Assembly: GCF_004379255.2 (NCBI RefSeq)
Contig: NC_056033.1
Coordinates: 43,550,719-43,614,718 of the forward strand
Length of the DNA: 64,000 nucleotides
Source: Salvia splendens
Lineage: Eukaryota > Streptophyta > Magnoliopsida > Lamiales > Lamiaceae
Reading direction: 5' to 3'
Below, in pieces: positions 20,511-33,496 of the stretch. Each line of letters begins with the position of its first letter. Position 1 is the first letter of the stretch. The notes beneath the pieces were generated by a model. It ran no database searches, was not told the origin of the DNA, and saw nothing but the letters and a program-made list of their open reading frames with translations. Position numbers and translations under genes: made by a program.

Positions 20511-23500
20511 TGTAACATCCCAAAATTTGTATGACCTTTATTTAATAAATGTCGGTTGGAAATTTCATTTATGAAATTTAAATTGTTGCTACGTGTTTGA
20601 GTTTGGTTATGTGGAATAAATCATCATGGGGGAATTGGAATGAAGTGCTAATTAGATTTTAATGTGGGGAGTCAATTTAAATAAAATCATGCATCTTGTT
20701 CTAGCCAAAAAATGGCTATTGTCGGCCCCTCCAATTATTGAGAATTTATTCTTTCTTGGATTTAATTAATTGTTTTGGGATATTCATCCAAATTAAATCC
20801 AATTAAATCTTGCCACATTTTATTCCCTCGCCCCAATTGAATTAAGAGTTGAATTATTTCCTTGTGGCTAATTAAGCCAATTTTCGGTGTCCCTATTTTT
20901 TAGAGGAGAATATATTTGTTTCTTATTTTGTGGAATCCCTTTTATTCAATGAAATACCAAATTAATACCTAAGTCAATTAATTGGGGATGTGAATATTTC
21001 CTTGTGTCGCACGCCCCATTTTGGTTAATTTCCTTGTGCAAATTTATTTAGTTGTTGCCTATTTTATGGGAGTCTTTTCCTATAAAGAAATTACCAAATT
21101 TAAATCCTATTCTATTTAATTGAGGATTTAAATAATTTCCTTGTGCATTCCTTATGGAATTTTCGTCCCTTCCTCATTATTTTCCTACTTGGAGATTTAA
21201 TTTATTTTGTTCCCTTGTTTATGGAATATTCACTTTTATTTCCTAAGTTGTGAATATATTCTCTCCAAGTAAATACCAAATAAATTCCTTGTTATGCTCT
21301 ACATGGAATTTTCGAATTCCTCCCCATCCTACATGCCTATTTTATTCTTTTAATTATGGGACTTTTATTTCATTTGGCCATTATTTTATCCCTCCATAAT
21401 TAATTAAATAATTCTTTAAACTTTAACCTAATCCTATACAAACACCTAAACTAAACCCTAGCCCCCATCTCCCTCAAAATTTCGTGCCTCCCCCCTTCAC
21501 TCTCCATCCTCTCCAAAAACTTCTTCCCTCATTGTTTCTTGCATCAATTGGAGTGGATTTTTCAAGAGTTTCGACGAATCGCCTCCATCCTTGTTCCTAC
21601 CGTTCGTTTTCGTGATTCGAAAAGGTATAACTAAGTTTTTCTTCTCATCTCTTCATTGAAACATTATTCTTGAATCCTACATGCATATAGAGGGTGTAGG
21701 ATTAATAGATCGAAAAATTTATCGGTGGGAAAGTGTGATTGCATAAGAACTTTGATAATATTGTGTTTTTGATTGAAATCATGTGATGTTGGATTGGAAT
21801 AGTTGGTGAATGATGTGAGTTCATGTGCAAATATGTGTGTGAGAAACTTTTAAGCATGATTATGTGTGTTCGAGCATGAAAAATCGATGTTTGTTTGATG
21901 GAAGATGAAAACCCTATTTTCGATCTATGAACCTGAAAATCTGTGGTGCACGACCAGTGACTTATGATCTGTGATTGACCCATCAAACGAACGAATTTTG
22001 CTATGAAATATTTACTGAGTAAACTTCAAGATGTTTTCTGTGTCTCGTGTGAATTTCAGCCCGTTTTATCGAAAAATGAATTTTTAATAAATTTTTGAAG
22101 TTGACTGCGCAAATCTGCCAGAAACGTGAGTTCTCGCCATGAATGTTTCGTTTTCTGTTTGTCTGACCAAATGACCTCCGATTGATGTGATTCTTGAGCT
22201 ATATGAAAATTTGAAGTGTCTTCTGTATTGTGTTAAATTTTCAGCTTTTTTGGCATCGTATGAATTTATGGTGAATTTTTCAAATGAACTGCGCAATACT
22301 GCCAGAAATTGTATGTTCCGACCAGAGAGTTCAATATGTGATATGACTGACTAAATGACGTGATTTCGATATGAAAATTTTCATGGATGAACTTGAATGT
22401 GTCCTCTGTATCGTGACCAAAATTTAGCATGTTTTGAGGTCGGGTGAATTTAAAGTGATTTTTACAAAACGGTCGCGCAATTCTGCCAGTTTTCTGCCTT
22501 GATTAAATGACACTTATTTTTCAAGTTTAAAAGTATTGTATGATGCATGTATGTCCAAGGAATGTGCTTAAATGTTGAAATCACTTGTGATAAGTTGAAA
22601 TGTGTTACGTGTGTTTACACCTTTGAGATGTATGTCGGGTTTGGGAAATTGGGAAAACGATGAGAGAGAAACGATGAGAGAGAAACGATAGGACATGCAT
22701 AGTGATATGTTGTTGTGTGAGGCTGACTTGTGTTGTCGTTGACAAGGGTGTGTTGTGTATTCGTGAACTCGAGGATCGAGAGTTGCTAAGTTGGGTTGTG
22801 ATTTGCTAAGAGAACGAGGTGGCTTTCTTTTCAAACCTCTTTACTTTTCCGAAAAATATTATGTGGAGATATAAGGGTGGTTTAACTGTTATGTCATGCC
22901 ATGATGTTTTTGTTATGAGATTGTGTGCCTGATGCCTAGTTCGTATGAGTTTACTCCGTTAGGCTATATGGCTGTGTGTTGTGAAACGAATTCGGGTCCG
23001 AGTAGGGCCGTAAACCCTATCGGGCTGTGTACACTGGTGGGATCGTGAGCCGTCCTTGCAAGTCGGCCGGTCTCGTGGGCGAATAGTGTGGCCACACTAT
23101 TGTCGCACTGTGATTGTGATTGATGGATTGATGTGAAAAGTGGGGAGATAAATTGTCTGGCCAGACTTGAATATTTTTGTGTTTCTCGTGATTTTCTTAA
23201 TACATAAAACTCGAGATCACTGGTATGGATGACATAACTTATTAAAATGTTTTCGGCATGAGCCCATTGAGTACAACAAGTACTCAGCCCTGCATATTAT
23301 TTTTCTTATGTGCAGGTTGAGCGGGATGTTGCGGTGGATGTTGAGCTGGCTTGAGAACGTAGGATACGTTGTGTCGTCATACATAGGCGTAGTCCTTGAC
23401 TCTCCTTAAACTGTATTTTCCGCTGCTATAACTTGAACCATGTCTCAAGACTTTTCTTTTCTTTATGCTTTGTGTTTGAACATGTATGGTGGTGTGATTA

Positions 23501-23794
23501 GTTTTTAAACAAGTGTTTACGTTGTCTTTTGAAAATGATATTCTTCGAGATTTAAGTTAAATGTTTGTTTTACTTTAGTTATTAATGGTTGTATTTCTTA
23601 AGTCTAATTTTTTTTCCGTTGTCCTTTTTGAATGTATTTTTCTTATGTCTTTTCAAAAAAAATATAACCTTAAAATTTTTAAACTAAGTTGTTTTCCTTT
23701 CTTTAAGTTAATTAAGTTGATCTTCTAAATTGTAATCCATGCATGTCGGTCACGATCGCCGCGTTTGTGGTACCCCTTGTATGGGCGGTGGTGA
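20511..23794 (+). repeat. Tekay 3' LTR, copy 1
   Basis: Starts right after the polypurine tract. It shares with 42606-45880 the bases that mark the 3' LTR (GAAATACC near 20950, TATGGGAC near 21357). It carries extra noise, including a repeated GAGAGAGAAACGAT unit near 22665. Its last bases are changed at the duplication join. Confidence 0.9.
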
Positions 23795-23830
23795 CGCCCC
23801 CAGTGCGTGTGACTCGCACGGAGTCCGCGC
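23785..23830. other. Join between the two 22-kb copies
   Basis: The LTR end, normally GGCGGTCGTGACA, reads GGCGGTGGTGAC and then runs into GCCCCCAGTGCG and GTGACTCGCACGG, which aligns with 1717-1750 inside the Harbinger element. A GAC microhomology lies at the crossover. Confidence 0.85.
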
Positions 23831-25722
23831 AGAATCCCGTATTTGCTTAACTGGTTTTTTTCGGTCGGTTCCTATATATACATCCGGGTTGAAAAATCTT
23901 CATTTCATCGCACCCTTTTATTAACGAGTATCTCTCTTCTAAAAAATACCTTCTTTAGAAGAAAGAAACAATGGAGCACCCGATAGCGATTCTCTCGCCT
24001 CGAGCGAGTCACCGGCGCCGCATTTTCCATCGGCCAGGAGTACGTCGATGTCCACTGCGATGTCTCAAATGTCGGGGATGATGCCCCAATCTCAAATGCC
24101 ACTGGGTATTGATGCCCCAGTACTACAACATGTACCCGCAGAGTGGTATGAGATGATGCCCCAGATGCCCGGGGCGAGTACCGGAATGATGCCCCAGATG
24201 CCGGGGATGATGATGCCCGGGATGATGCAGGGATCGCTTGTCGCTGCGGGGGGAGTAGGCAGGGGGTCCCCCAATCGCCGGTGGACAACGTCTATCGGCC
24301 CTATATGGACCTACTGTCGATGGACAACCCGACGAGTTCTCCTCTCGAGACTCAGTTCACTGGCAATGACACGTTCTCGCTCGAGAGTTGGGGCTTCTCC
24401 GATCCGGGATTCTCCCACCGACGCATCACCGGCGACAGTGAGGAGGGGGGGGAACGAGCTAGGGAGGGGCAGGGGACGGGGCAGTCCCGGTGTACGGTGG
24501 TGAGGTGGGGGCCGCTGAGGTGGGGGAGGGATCCAGCAAGAACAGGAGGACCGTCTGGATCATGGACGAGTGCGTCGCGCTGGCGAAGGCGTGGATCAGT
24601 GTAGTGGAGGATCGATCCATACGTCGGGGCGAACCAGCACATCGATCGGATGTGGTGGCGCATTAGCCAAAGCTACCTCCAGTTCAAACCGCCAGGGGGG
24701 AAGCCTCACAACGCAGAGCAATGCCGAAAACAGTGGGACCGGTTGAAGAGGCAGCTCAGCCGATTTGCCGGCATTTACACAAACAACCTCCGCTCGGCCA
24801 ACCAGCGGCATGTCTGCCGAGGATGTGAAGCTGCTGGCTCATCAGCAGTTCCCCGACGCTGACAAGGGCTTCAGGGAATTAAGTATTGGTCGGTGTATCT
24901 TGTGGTGCAGTCTTCGCCCAAGTTCACTGCGGGTGTTGAATCCGGCTGGCCGAAGTGGACGAAGATCAGCGCCTCGGGAGAGTACAGTAGCAGTGCTGGT
25001 TCCACGGAACTCTCCCCTCCCGAGTCAGAGTTCCCCACACCCACATCGTCGGCCCGCCGCCGTCACCGGTTGGGCAAAAGTTCACGGCGCGGATGGCGAG
25101 GGAAGACAGCAGCAGCGGATCTGCCGAGGCCCAATCGGCAGCACCCGCCCAAAACGATCCCGAGAACCCCGATAACCCCTCATTCGCCCGCATCGCGGCA
25201 CATGAAACTTGTTACGTGCAATGGTTGAATGGCACCAATCGACCGACCCCCATTACAAGCGGTCGCTTAAACCCCTCATCAACAATATGTGGCGCGATTT
25301 AGGGTTCGGAGTCATGTCGGACGGTGACGAAGGGAGGGATGGCGGCGGCGGGGACGGCGACGGGGAATCCGATGAGTGGAAGCCGGTTTTTATTTTAATA
25401 ATATAATTTTTTAGTAATTATGTATTTTTTTTTTAATGAAGTATGTTTTTTTTAAATAAAGTGGTTGCATTTTCTCTGTTCGTGTCGACTATTTAATTTC
25501 ATAAATTCTTACTTCCGTAAATTGTTTAATTCCAGAAATTGTTTAATATGTGAATTTGTGATTTTTTTAATGTAAGAATTCCGCAGGGGAATTCCGCCAC
25601 AGTGCAGTGGGAAGTTCGTATGACAAGACAGTGCAGTAGGAAGTCCGTACGACGTGGCAGGAGGTGTTTTTGGGAATTCCGTGGGGAATTTCGCTGGGAA
25701 TTCCGCGCCACTGCTGATGCTC
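23792..25722 (+). mobile_element. Harbinger ORF1 element, copy 2, left-truncated
   Basis: Duplicate of 1717-3634 lacking the left terminal repeat. The right end (CACTGCTGATGCTC) and the TTA at 25723-25725 are intact. Confidence 0.85.
23971..25379 (+). pseudogene. Harbinger ORF1, copy 2
   Basis: Same Met/Pro-rich N-terminus and Myb/SANT-like domain (WWRISQSYLQFKP, EQCRKQWDRLKRQL) as copy 1. It has extra indels that break the frame at several more places, and a one-base loss that removes the normal stop near 25376. The start ATG is at 23971. Confidence 0.75.
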
Positions 25723-25725
25723 TTA

Positions 25726-26512
25726 GGGAACCTGGCCATTAAGACAGTTGTCTCCACGTCATCACCTGGCACATCAACATCATCCCCAAAACTCATTTTA
25801 CTAGAAGACAAGGCTCCGCCTATGTATGATCCGAGTACGAGAATCTGCCTCGGGTCAAAGATCCCATTTGGGTGATTAGTGACAATTCACCGCCACCTAA
25901 GCCCACAATCCCGGTCACATGAGGACCAAATGCGCCACGGTTGTTATGTCCACATCCAATAACAACATTGGGAATTGCCACGGAACCTAATCTTAGAGTT
26001 TCCGTGGCAAGATAACCATTACTAAACGACTTGTCGTCATATCCAATGGTGTAACGACAAGTGTCCTGGAGACAAGAAGTCCTCCCATGAAGGGCATTGC
26101 ATGGAGCAGAAGTACAAGCAGCAGGTTTGTAGGTTTGAAGAAAACTTAGGTTGAAAAAGTGGGGCTTTTTGGCGAAAGCATTCTGTACAAGGCTTGCATT
26201 GGATCCAAACAAGGTCGCTGCCGGTGTAGACAGCAGCTAAAGTTTCGACTGGTGGCGTGCCAATGGACAGCTTCATCAGATATTCTCCTTTGTCAAAAAA
26301 ATATCAACTAGCGGCGTTTGAGATATGCGTGTGTTGGCATGGTGGTTGAAAGAAGGTCGCAAAATGGTCATAAATGGGTGCGACCAAGAAATAAGGGAAG
26401 GAGATTGTAAGAATTCCCTACGAATTAGGTCTATGGTATGGCCTTGTGTTGTGATCATAGACATCTTATTGATAGCAATGATTAACGTTGTGACACAAGT
26501 GGCAGTTTTCAT
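25726..26512 (-). pseudogene. Aspartic protease N-terminal half, copy 2
   Basis: Duplicate of 3638-4424, with the same catalytic Asp to Tyr change and the same frameshifts. The C-terminal half is missing because the duplication begins inside the Harbinger element, so the DSGTT motif is absent here. Confidence 0.88.
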
Positions 26513-26935
26513 TGTGCTTCTTTGAATTTGTGTAGTGAGATGAGATGCATTTATATTGAATTTGAGAGATTGATTAGATTTTGAGATTTTTTGCTATAAT
26601 TGCCTGACTTTTCTTTGGTAATGCTTTAATTTTGTGCCATCATTATTGTCGATATCCATCAATTGAGGATTTAGTCTTGTATATCTGTATTCAATAAAAT
26701 TAAATACTAGTTGGTATTTCTTATTCAGAAAAAGCCCAAAAGGCATAATACTTACCAAGTAAACTATCAAGTCGTTCAACAAATATAGCATATAATGAAT
26801 TATTATCCTCTCGAGTGGCTTATATTCAAAATTTATTGCATCTAATTGTATGGAGAAATGTTCCTTACATCGTAAGTCTTTTTGTTTTTTTTTCATATAT
26901 AAAACTGCCTAAACTGGCGGACTGCATTTAATTTG

Positions 26936-27569
26936 TGTTAGGTTAAAAATGATTGTTTAACTGCGATACAAAAATACACTAACAGGGCGTAGTACAAACA
27001 ACCAATGAAAAAAAGAGAAATTAAACAGAAAATAAATTGAATTGAAATTACAAAGAAGAATTCGAAACAATAAACCGTAAAGATGTAAGCCGAGTCGATG
27101 AGTCCTCTTTCCGCAAGACGAGATACGCCCCGGTAGTGCTCTCAGTTTGGCGTGTCGTCCCCAAAGATAAAACGGCTTGGTCTTGTTCGTTGCAGCACCG
27201 CAGACGGAACAAGCTCCGGTGAACTAGATGATGGTGAGGGCAGAGCTTCGACGAGAAGACAATGCAGAGAGGGAGAGAGCTATGCAAATGTGTTGCGTGT
27301 TCTAATAATGTGCAATGCATGAAGTGACTGCCTATTTATAGGCCAATTCCACCCGCAGGAGCATTGATGGAGTCAACAACCATCATGTGTGCCATTATGG
27401 CTTGACTGTAACCGCCGGAGGTTATTGGCTGGTGCACTAGCCATTGGGAGCTGAAGAGACACGACGGGATACACCATGGACCGTCGGGGTCCATCGGAGA
27501 CCTTTTATCTCCCGTTATACGTCGGGGTCAGCAGCGGTGACCTTTTTGACTCCCGTTGTGAGTCGGGGT
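26936..27569 (-). repeat. Copia 3' LTR remnant, copy 2
   Basis: This is the duplicate of 4851-5478, again flanked on the left by ATTTG (26931-26935) and cut at the Athila-like LTR. Confidence 0.85.
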
Positions 27570-28924
27570 TGACAAACTCATTGTTTAGGATGTTTAGATG
27601 GGTGATTAACACATGTTGTTGAATCTCTTGAGGTATAAAGTATATGTTTCACCCACTTTTCAGCTATTTTTAGAGTTAACGAGTTTGTCGGAGTTTTGTT
27701 GCAAGAACAGGTCTAAAACGGGCAAAACGGAGCCAACGGGCTGATCACAGAAATTTTGCCCGACGGGCGATTTCCATATAAAAAACGCCCGGCCGGACGT
27801 TAGCCGAAGACAACAGAAAGTTCGCTCGACCGGGCGTTTTTTATCCAACGAAACGCCCGGCCGGGCGTTTGAAGACTTCGTCGCGATTTACCCAGAACGC
27901 CGGCCGGGCATGTTCCCATTTACAAATCGCCCGGCCCGGGCGATAACTGCTGTTGCCCACTTTTGCCTCTTTCTCACTCCGGATATAAAAGGGTTCTCAC
28001 TCATTTCCAAACCCTAACTTCCACACTACGAATCTGAGCAAGAAAGCAAAGTTTTGAGAGGATTTGAATAGTCAAGGAGCTCCCATTTTCAAGAGATTGA
28101 AGGAAGGAGACTCCCCACCATCAATTCCACCATAGAGAGTTCTAGTTATCATTTCTATTATGTTTAGCTTTGTTTTCCTTGTTTTTGCTTTTTTATTTTA
28201 GCTTTGACTATGAGTAGCTAAGCTTTTAATAGGGATTTGGTGAAGTTTGAATGGATTGTATGGATTTGAATCTATGGTTGAATGCATATCTATCTCTTTT
28301 GTTGGTTTTGTTGAGCCTTGGTCTTTTAATATCTAATTGCTTAGCTACCAATTAGATAAATCTTGTGCCTAATTGATGTTATTGAGAAATACATGATTAG
28401 GATAGATGTGTAATCAACAACTCCGTGCATTATATGTAGTCGAGAGATGCATAAGCTAGAGAGAGGGCTTGGGGTCCGTTTGTGCTTTGGAGTCAATCTC
28501 GAATTGTATGGACGAGACTCCTACACTAGAGATTGACCCACGTGTTAGATGCACCCGAGAGGGGGTCTAACCGATTATCCCGACTTTCCTAATCACATTT
28601 GAGGCCCAATAGATGAGCATGACCCGTAGATGAAATCCTTGATCCATTCTAACGGATCCATTTCCCTATACTTCCCAATTTGTGTGAAAACCTATCTTTG
28701 TTTGTTTGTTTTTCTTAGTTAATTGTCTTACTAGCTTAATTATTCTTTGATCTTAGTTAAGAAAACCAAAAAACCCCTTTTATTAGTCTAGATAGTGTTC
28801 AAAGTTGCATCATAGTACTCAAACCGGCTTTTAGTCTTCATGGATCGATAATTAGCTTGCTACGTGCTACTTAACTCGTACACTTGCGGGTGACGCTTTT
28901 GAATTGCTAAATTAGCATGAGTCA
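27570..28924 (+). repeat. Athila-like 5' LTR, copy 2
   Basis: Duplicate of 5479-6827 with small indels; the GC palindromes at 27757-27945 are slightly altered (one lost a C, one gained one). Confidence 0.7.
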
Positions 28925-29088
28925 AGTTTTTGGCGCCGTTGCCGGGTACTAAGTTTGCTTTTATGTTTGATATTGTGAAAAGATAGAGAATACTAGTTTA
29001 GACATTTACTTGCTTTATTATTTAGTTTAGTTTTCTAGTTTAGCTCTAATTTGACTTTGTTTCCTCTCTTGTGTTTGTGTAGGTTTTT

Positions 29089-31148
29089 ATGCTCACGCGC
29101 TCAAGTCGTCTACCCTTTGAGCCGATTAATTTAGAGATAGAAGCCGCCAATAGACGAAGAAGAGGACGAAGGAGAAGAGCAAGAGCTCAACATCAAGTTG
29201 AGCAATGGAAAATCCACATGGGAACAATGAGGGAGTTCCCCCTCCACCTCCACCTCCTTTAAATCAAGGACTAAATCATTCTCCAACTACAACAAGAAAT
29301 GGCGGAGATGAGAAGGGAAAGAGAGAAGGAAAGGAGGCGAGAGGCTCCGGTTAGAGACACATTTGGGAACGTCAATATCCCAACTCCACCTTATGATACA
29401 AGGGTGAATGCCAACAATTTTGAGTTGAAGACGGGATTGATTCAATTTGTGGAGCAACGTGTTTTCTCGGAAATGCCCACTGAGGATCCTAATAGGCACT
29501 TAGCTAAATTCTTGGAGATTGCCAATACAACTAAGCTTAATGGGGTTCTTGACGATACAATCAAACTTAGGCTATTTCCATTCTCATTGTCGGGATATGC
29601 TAGAGATTGGTTTGATAACCTTGAGTCGGGCTCGGTTACAAGTTGGGACGACTTAGCCCAAAAGTTTTTGGATCGATTCTTCCCTCTAAGCTCCACTCTC
29701 AACCTCCAAGCAGAGATCTCCCACTTTAAAATGAAGGGACAAGAGTCTATGTTTGAGGCTTGGGAGAGATTCAACGCCTTGCTAAAGAAATGCCCCAACC
29801 ATGGGCTATCTCCGGGCCATCAAGTGAGCCTCTTCTACAATGGATGCTCGGAGTTTATCAAGAGTCAATTAGACCTTGGTTCGGGGGGTTCATTCTTGGA
29901 CAAAGGGGTCGAGGAGTGCAAGAAGATGCTTCAAAGGCTTGCCTATACTAGCAAGGGTTGGAGCTCGGGCCGAGATAGTTCAATGCCGGTAGCTTCGGTT
30001 GTGGATTCAGATGCATTCAATCTTCTCAACCAACAAATGATGTTGTTGAATCAAAAGGTGGATGGCCTTAGTTTGGGAGTGGCACCTATGGGAGAGCCTT
30101 TACATACCGTGGAAGATGTCAATTATGTGCATTAAGGAGGGAATCAAAGGAACTTCTACAACTATCACCCTAACAATGGGGGTGGTAATTACCAAGGCTA
30201 TCGCTCACCCTTCAATGCACATCCAAACCTTTCTTATGGCAATCCAAACAATGCTATCCAACCACCTCCGCCACCTCGTTTCCCTACACCTAGTGGGTCG
30301 ACAAGTGGGGCCGCTAATGTGCCCACCAATTCTAAACCTTCAAGTGATGATGTCACCCATGAGCTTCTAAAAGCTCTAATGGAGAAGACCGATGGAATCA
30401 TGGCACAATCTACTAAGAGAATTGATAAGGTTGAGACGGCGGTAGTGGATGTCACCACGAGAATGGGGGCTTTGGAGCATCAAATGAGTCAAATTGCCCA
30501 AGCCGTGGGTCAACTTCATCAACCGGGGCAATTCCCAAGCAACACCATTCCTAACCCAAAGGATTGCAAGGCTATCAATTTGAGGAGTGGAACAAGCTAT
30601 AAGAGCCCCCTATGCCCGAAAAGGAAGCTATTGTGCAACCCGATGAAGAAGAGACAATAGAGGTGGAGACACCAACGAAGAGCCCACCAAAAGATCAACC
30701 CGAGACAATAGTTCCTCCTAAGCCCACGGAAGCTAAACTTCCTTTCCCTCAAATGATGCAAAAGAAAAAGAAGGATGAACAATTTTCAAGATTTTTGGAT
30801 ATCTTTAGGAAAGTTCAAATTAACATCCCTCTTGTTGAAGCACTTCAACAAATGCCAAGTTATGCAAAGTTCCTAAAGGATGTGGTCTCACTAAAGAGGA
30901 AATGGGGGCACTATGAGACGGTCAACTTGACGGAGAGTTGCAGTGCAATTATTCAAAGGAAGTTGCCGGCCAAAATGCAAGATCCGGGAAGCTTCACTAT
31001 TGAGTGCACTATTGGAAATTGCTTTGTGGAGAATGCCTTGTGCGATCTAGGGGCTAGCATTAATCCTATGCCATTGTCCTTCTTCAACAAGTTGAATATT
31101 GGTAAATTGAGATCGACTAGCATTACTTTGCAAATGGCGGATAGGTAG
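29089..31148 (+). pseudogene. Athila-like gag-protease, copy 2
   Basis: Same domains as the first copy. It shares the TAA after the NYVH codons (30133) and the frameshift near 30605. It lacks the copy-1 frameshift near 8345, but has its own: a missing C near 29203 and an extra G near 29267. Substitutions distinguish it, for example Gly to Glu just before the CDLGAS motif. The different breaks in each copy suggest that part of the indel difference is sequencing noise. Confidence 0.8.
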
Positions 31149-31574
31149 TTTTTGGCTTTGAACCTTCCATAGTCAACACCATCAGATACACAGGCGGACT
31201 AGTAGCGCGATGCTTTGAACTATTCCTCCACGTCGTGCACCGAGACAATGATGTTAACACTTAAACACCTCAACCTCATCCGTTCTCACGTTTTGTGTCC
31301 ATTTCAGGCCTTGGACACCACTTTGGATTCATAAGTGTATCGTTTGAAGCGGCCCCACTTCACACTTACATAGGTGATTCCTCGTTAAGTATCTTGCCAT
31401 ACCCGGTCTCTTTGAGAACTTCATCTCAACGAGATCCTTTAGGGATCATTAAAAGTCATAGACTTAACCTCACCACTAGGCAAGTTTTACAACACTCTAT
31501 TGCTTAGTTTTCCCATTGAACCAAGTTCTTGGGATCTCCAGTCATCATGGTTGGGTTACCACTATGACAATTCT

Positions 31575-33496
31575 TTAGTTTGTGGATTTCAAACTCATTC
31601 CCTCTAGCAATTTATTCATTTGATCACGATTTAACCCTTTGGTTAGCGGATCCGCTAGATTATCCAATGACTTTATGTAGTCAATTGTAATCACCCCTGT
31701 TGTGATCAAATGTCTCACGGTATTATGTCGTCGACGAATGTGTCGAGACTTACCATTGTACAAGCCACTATTTGCCCTCCCAATAGCGGCTTGGCTATCA
31801 CAGTGAATTAACACTGGAGGCACAGGCTTTGATCAACATGGAATATCTTCAAGGAAGTTTTTAAGCCATTCGGCTTCTTCCGCGGCTTTATCTAAAGCTA
31901 TGAATTCAGATTCCATAGTGGATCGGGCTATACATGTTTGTTTCGTGGATTTCCATGAGACAGCACCACCCCCAATAAATAGTAAAGACATATCCACTTG
32001 TTGAAAGTGAGTCTTTGTTATCGGATATCCAATTTGCATCGCAGTACCCTTCAAGTACCGGGGGTATCTCGAAAAGTTGTAGCCCATGATTTGTGTATAC
32101 TTGAGATACCTCAAAACTCTTACAAGAGCTTTCCAATTCTCCTTGTTTGGATTGCTCGTGTATCGTCTCAACTTGTTCACGGCGCAAGTAATATCAGGTC
32201 GAGTGCAATTAGGAAGATACATAATGCATCCAATGACCCGTGCATAATCTTTTTGTGCAAGGGGTTCACCCCTGTTCTTGCTGAAATGAACATTGAGCTC
32301 TCTAGGCGTCTTAGCTGGGATGCCATCATAGGCATTGAATTTCTTTAGTACTTTCTCAATATAATGAGATTGTGTTAATGTGATTCATTTGAATTAGAAT
32401 TTTTTATTCCAAAAATCACATCGGCTAGACCCATATCCTTCATGTCAAAGTTTTTCTTTAGCATGGTTTTCGTATAGTTAATCACTTAGGTGTTACTACC
32501 CATGATTAACATATCATCAATGTAGAGACACACTATAACGTATCCATTATCAGTGTTTTTAATGTAGACACATTTGTCACATTCGTTGATTTTAAATCCA
32601 TTTGATAACATCACATTATCAAATTTCAAGTGTCATTGCAACGACGCTTGTTTCAATCCATAGAGGGACTTAACCAGTTTGCAAACCTTTTACTCTTGTC
32701 TAGGTACTACAAAACCTTCAGGTTGTTCCACATAGATTTCATCTTAAGTCACCATCTATACTTATCAACTGTTCAAACGGCCTTAAACTTGCTTTAAGGA
32801 CTCATTTGAATCCTAAAGGTTTAGCACCTTCAGGTAGATCAACCAACACCCAAGTGTGATTTAGCAAAATTGAATCAATTTCGCTTTGAACAGTTTCTCT
32901 TTAGTGCAGCCCATCTGGGCCAGCAAAGACTACTTTTATCGATGTTAGTTCTTCATCCAACATAAAAGCAATATAGTCAGGACCAAATGTCTTTGGTGTA
33001 CTGACCCTACTACCACGTCTTAGTATTGTATCGTTTGGATCAGGCCTTGTTCGCTTGCGCGATTCTGGCTCTTCATCCGCTGATTTAGAACTAGTGGCTT
33101 CATCCTCAATTCTCGTCTCAGAATTGGATGCAACATTTTCCTTGTCTTTGCGAGGAAATATATTTTTTCAAGAAATACTACATTTCTTTACTCGATTGTT
33201 GTTCCTATGGTCGCAGTATGTATTTCAGACTTGTAGACAACAAATCGATATGCACTACTATTAAGTGCATACCCAATAAAGATGCAATCAATCGTGTTAG
33301 GACCGATTGTAACTTCTTTCGGCGGAGGAACCATCACCTTTGTCAAACACCCCCACACACTTTGAGGTATTTGTAGGATGACTTCCTTCTCTTTCACAAC
33401 TTGTAAGGAGTGACATCCTTACTTTGAGTGGAATTTTGTTTAGGATGTAGTTAGCTGTCAAAACAGCTTCCCCCACATGTTCTGGGGCATCCCCGA
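31575..33496 (-). pseudogene. Copia pol, 3' half, copy 2
   Basis: Duplicate of 9479-11400 with the same stops and motifs. Here the continuation past the Tekay element is present: the codons for MNALLISSG end at 45886 and the reading resumes at 33496 with MPQNMWG, split exactly at the CCCGA duplication. Confidence 0.85.

Larger units (their letters stand above)
1717..23794 (+). repeat. 22-kb direct duplication, copy 1
   Basis: From inside the Harbinger element to the end of the Tekay 3' LTR, this segment is repeated at 23795-45880 in the same order and orientation. It contains most of the Harbinger element, the protease N-terminal part, the copia 3' LTR remnant, the Athila-like fragment, the copia RT/RNase H region and a whole Tekay element. 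Differences seen on reading are mostly 1-2 base indels plus scattered substitutions (for example near 7527, 8637 and 9588). Confidence 0.9.
11401..23794 (+). mobile_element. Tekay-like chromovirus (Ty3/gypsy), copy 1
   Basis: 5' LTR 11401-14675, initiator-Met primer site 14679-14690, a 2.6-kb region with no coding sequence, a broken pol with chromodomain 17258-20465, polypurine tract 20498-20510, and 3' LTR from 20511. The left target duplication CCCGA is at 11396-11400. The right end is not authentic: the last bases of the LTR are altered and run directly into Harbinger sequence, so there is no right-hand duplication. Confidence 0.85.
27570..31156 (+). mobile_element. Athila-like Ty3/gypsy fragment, copy 2
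   Basis: Duplicate of 5479-9060 with the same structure and the same truncation point. The right limit is approximate. Confidence 0.75.

Noticed and set aside
23739..23924. Plus-strand ORF crossing the duplication join as a new fusion gene
   Set aside because: It joins LTR to Harbinger leader DNA with no domain and depends on noisy bases at the join.
26594..26896. A 100-codon minus-strand ORF upstream of the second protease copy, with an MPFGL string like an RT motif
   Set aside because: The same DNA at 4506-4808 is frame-broken by small indels, the composition is that of AT-rich non-coding DNA, and no other RT motif is near.
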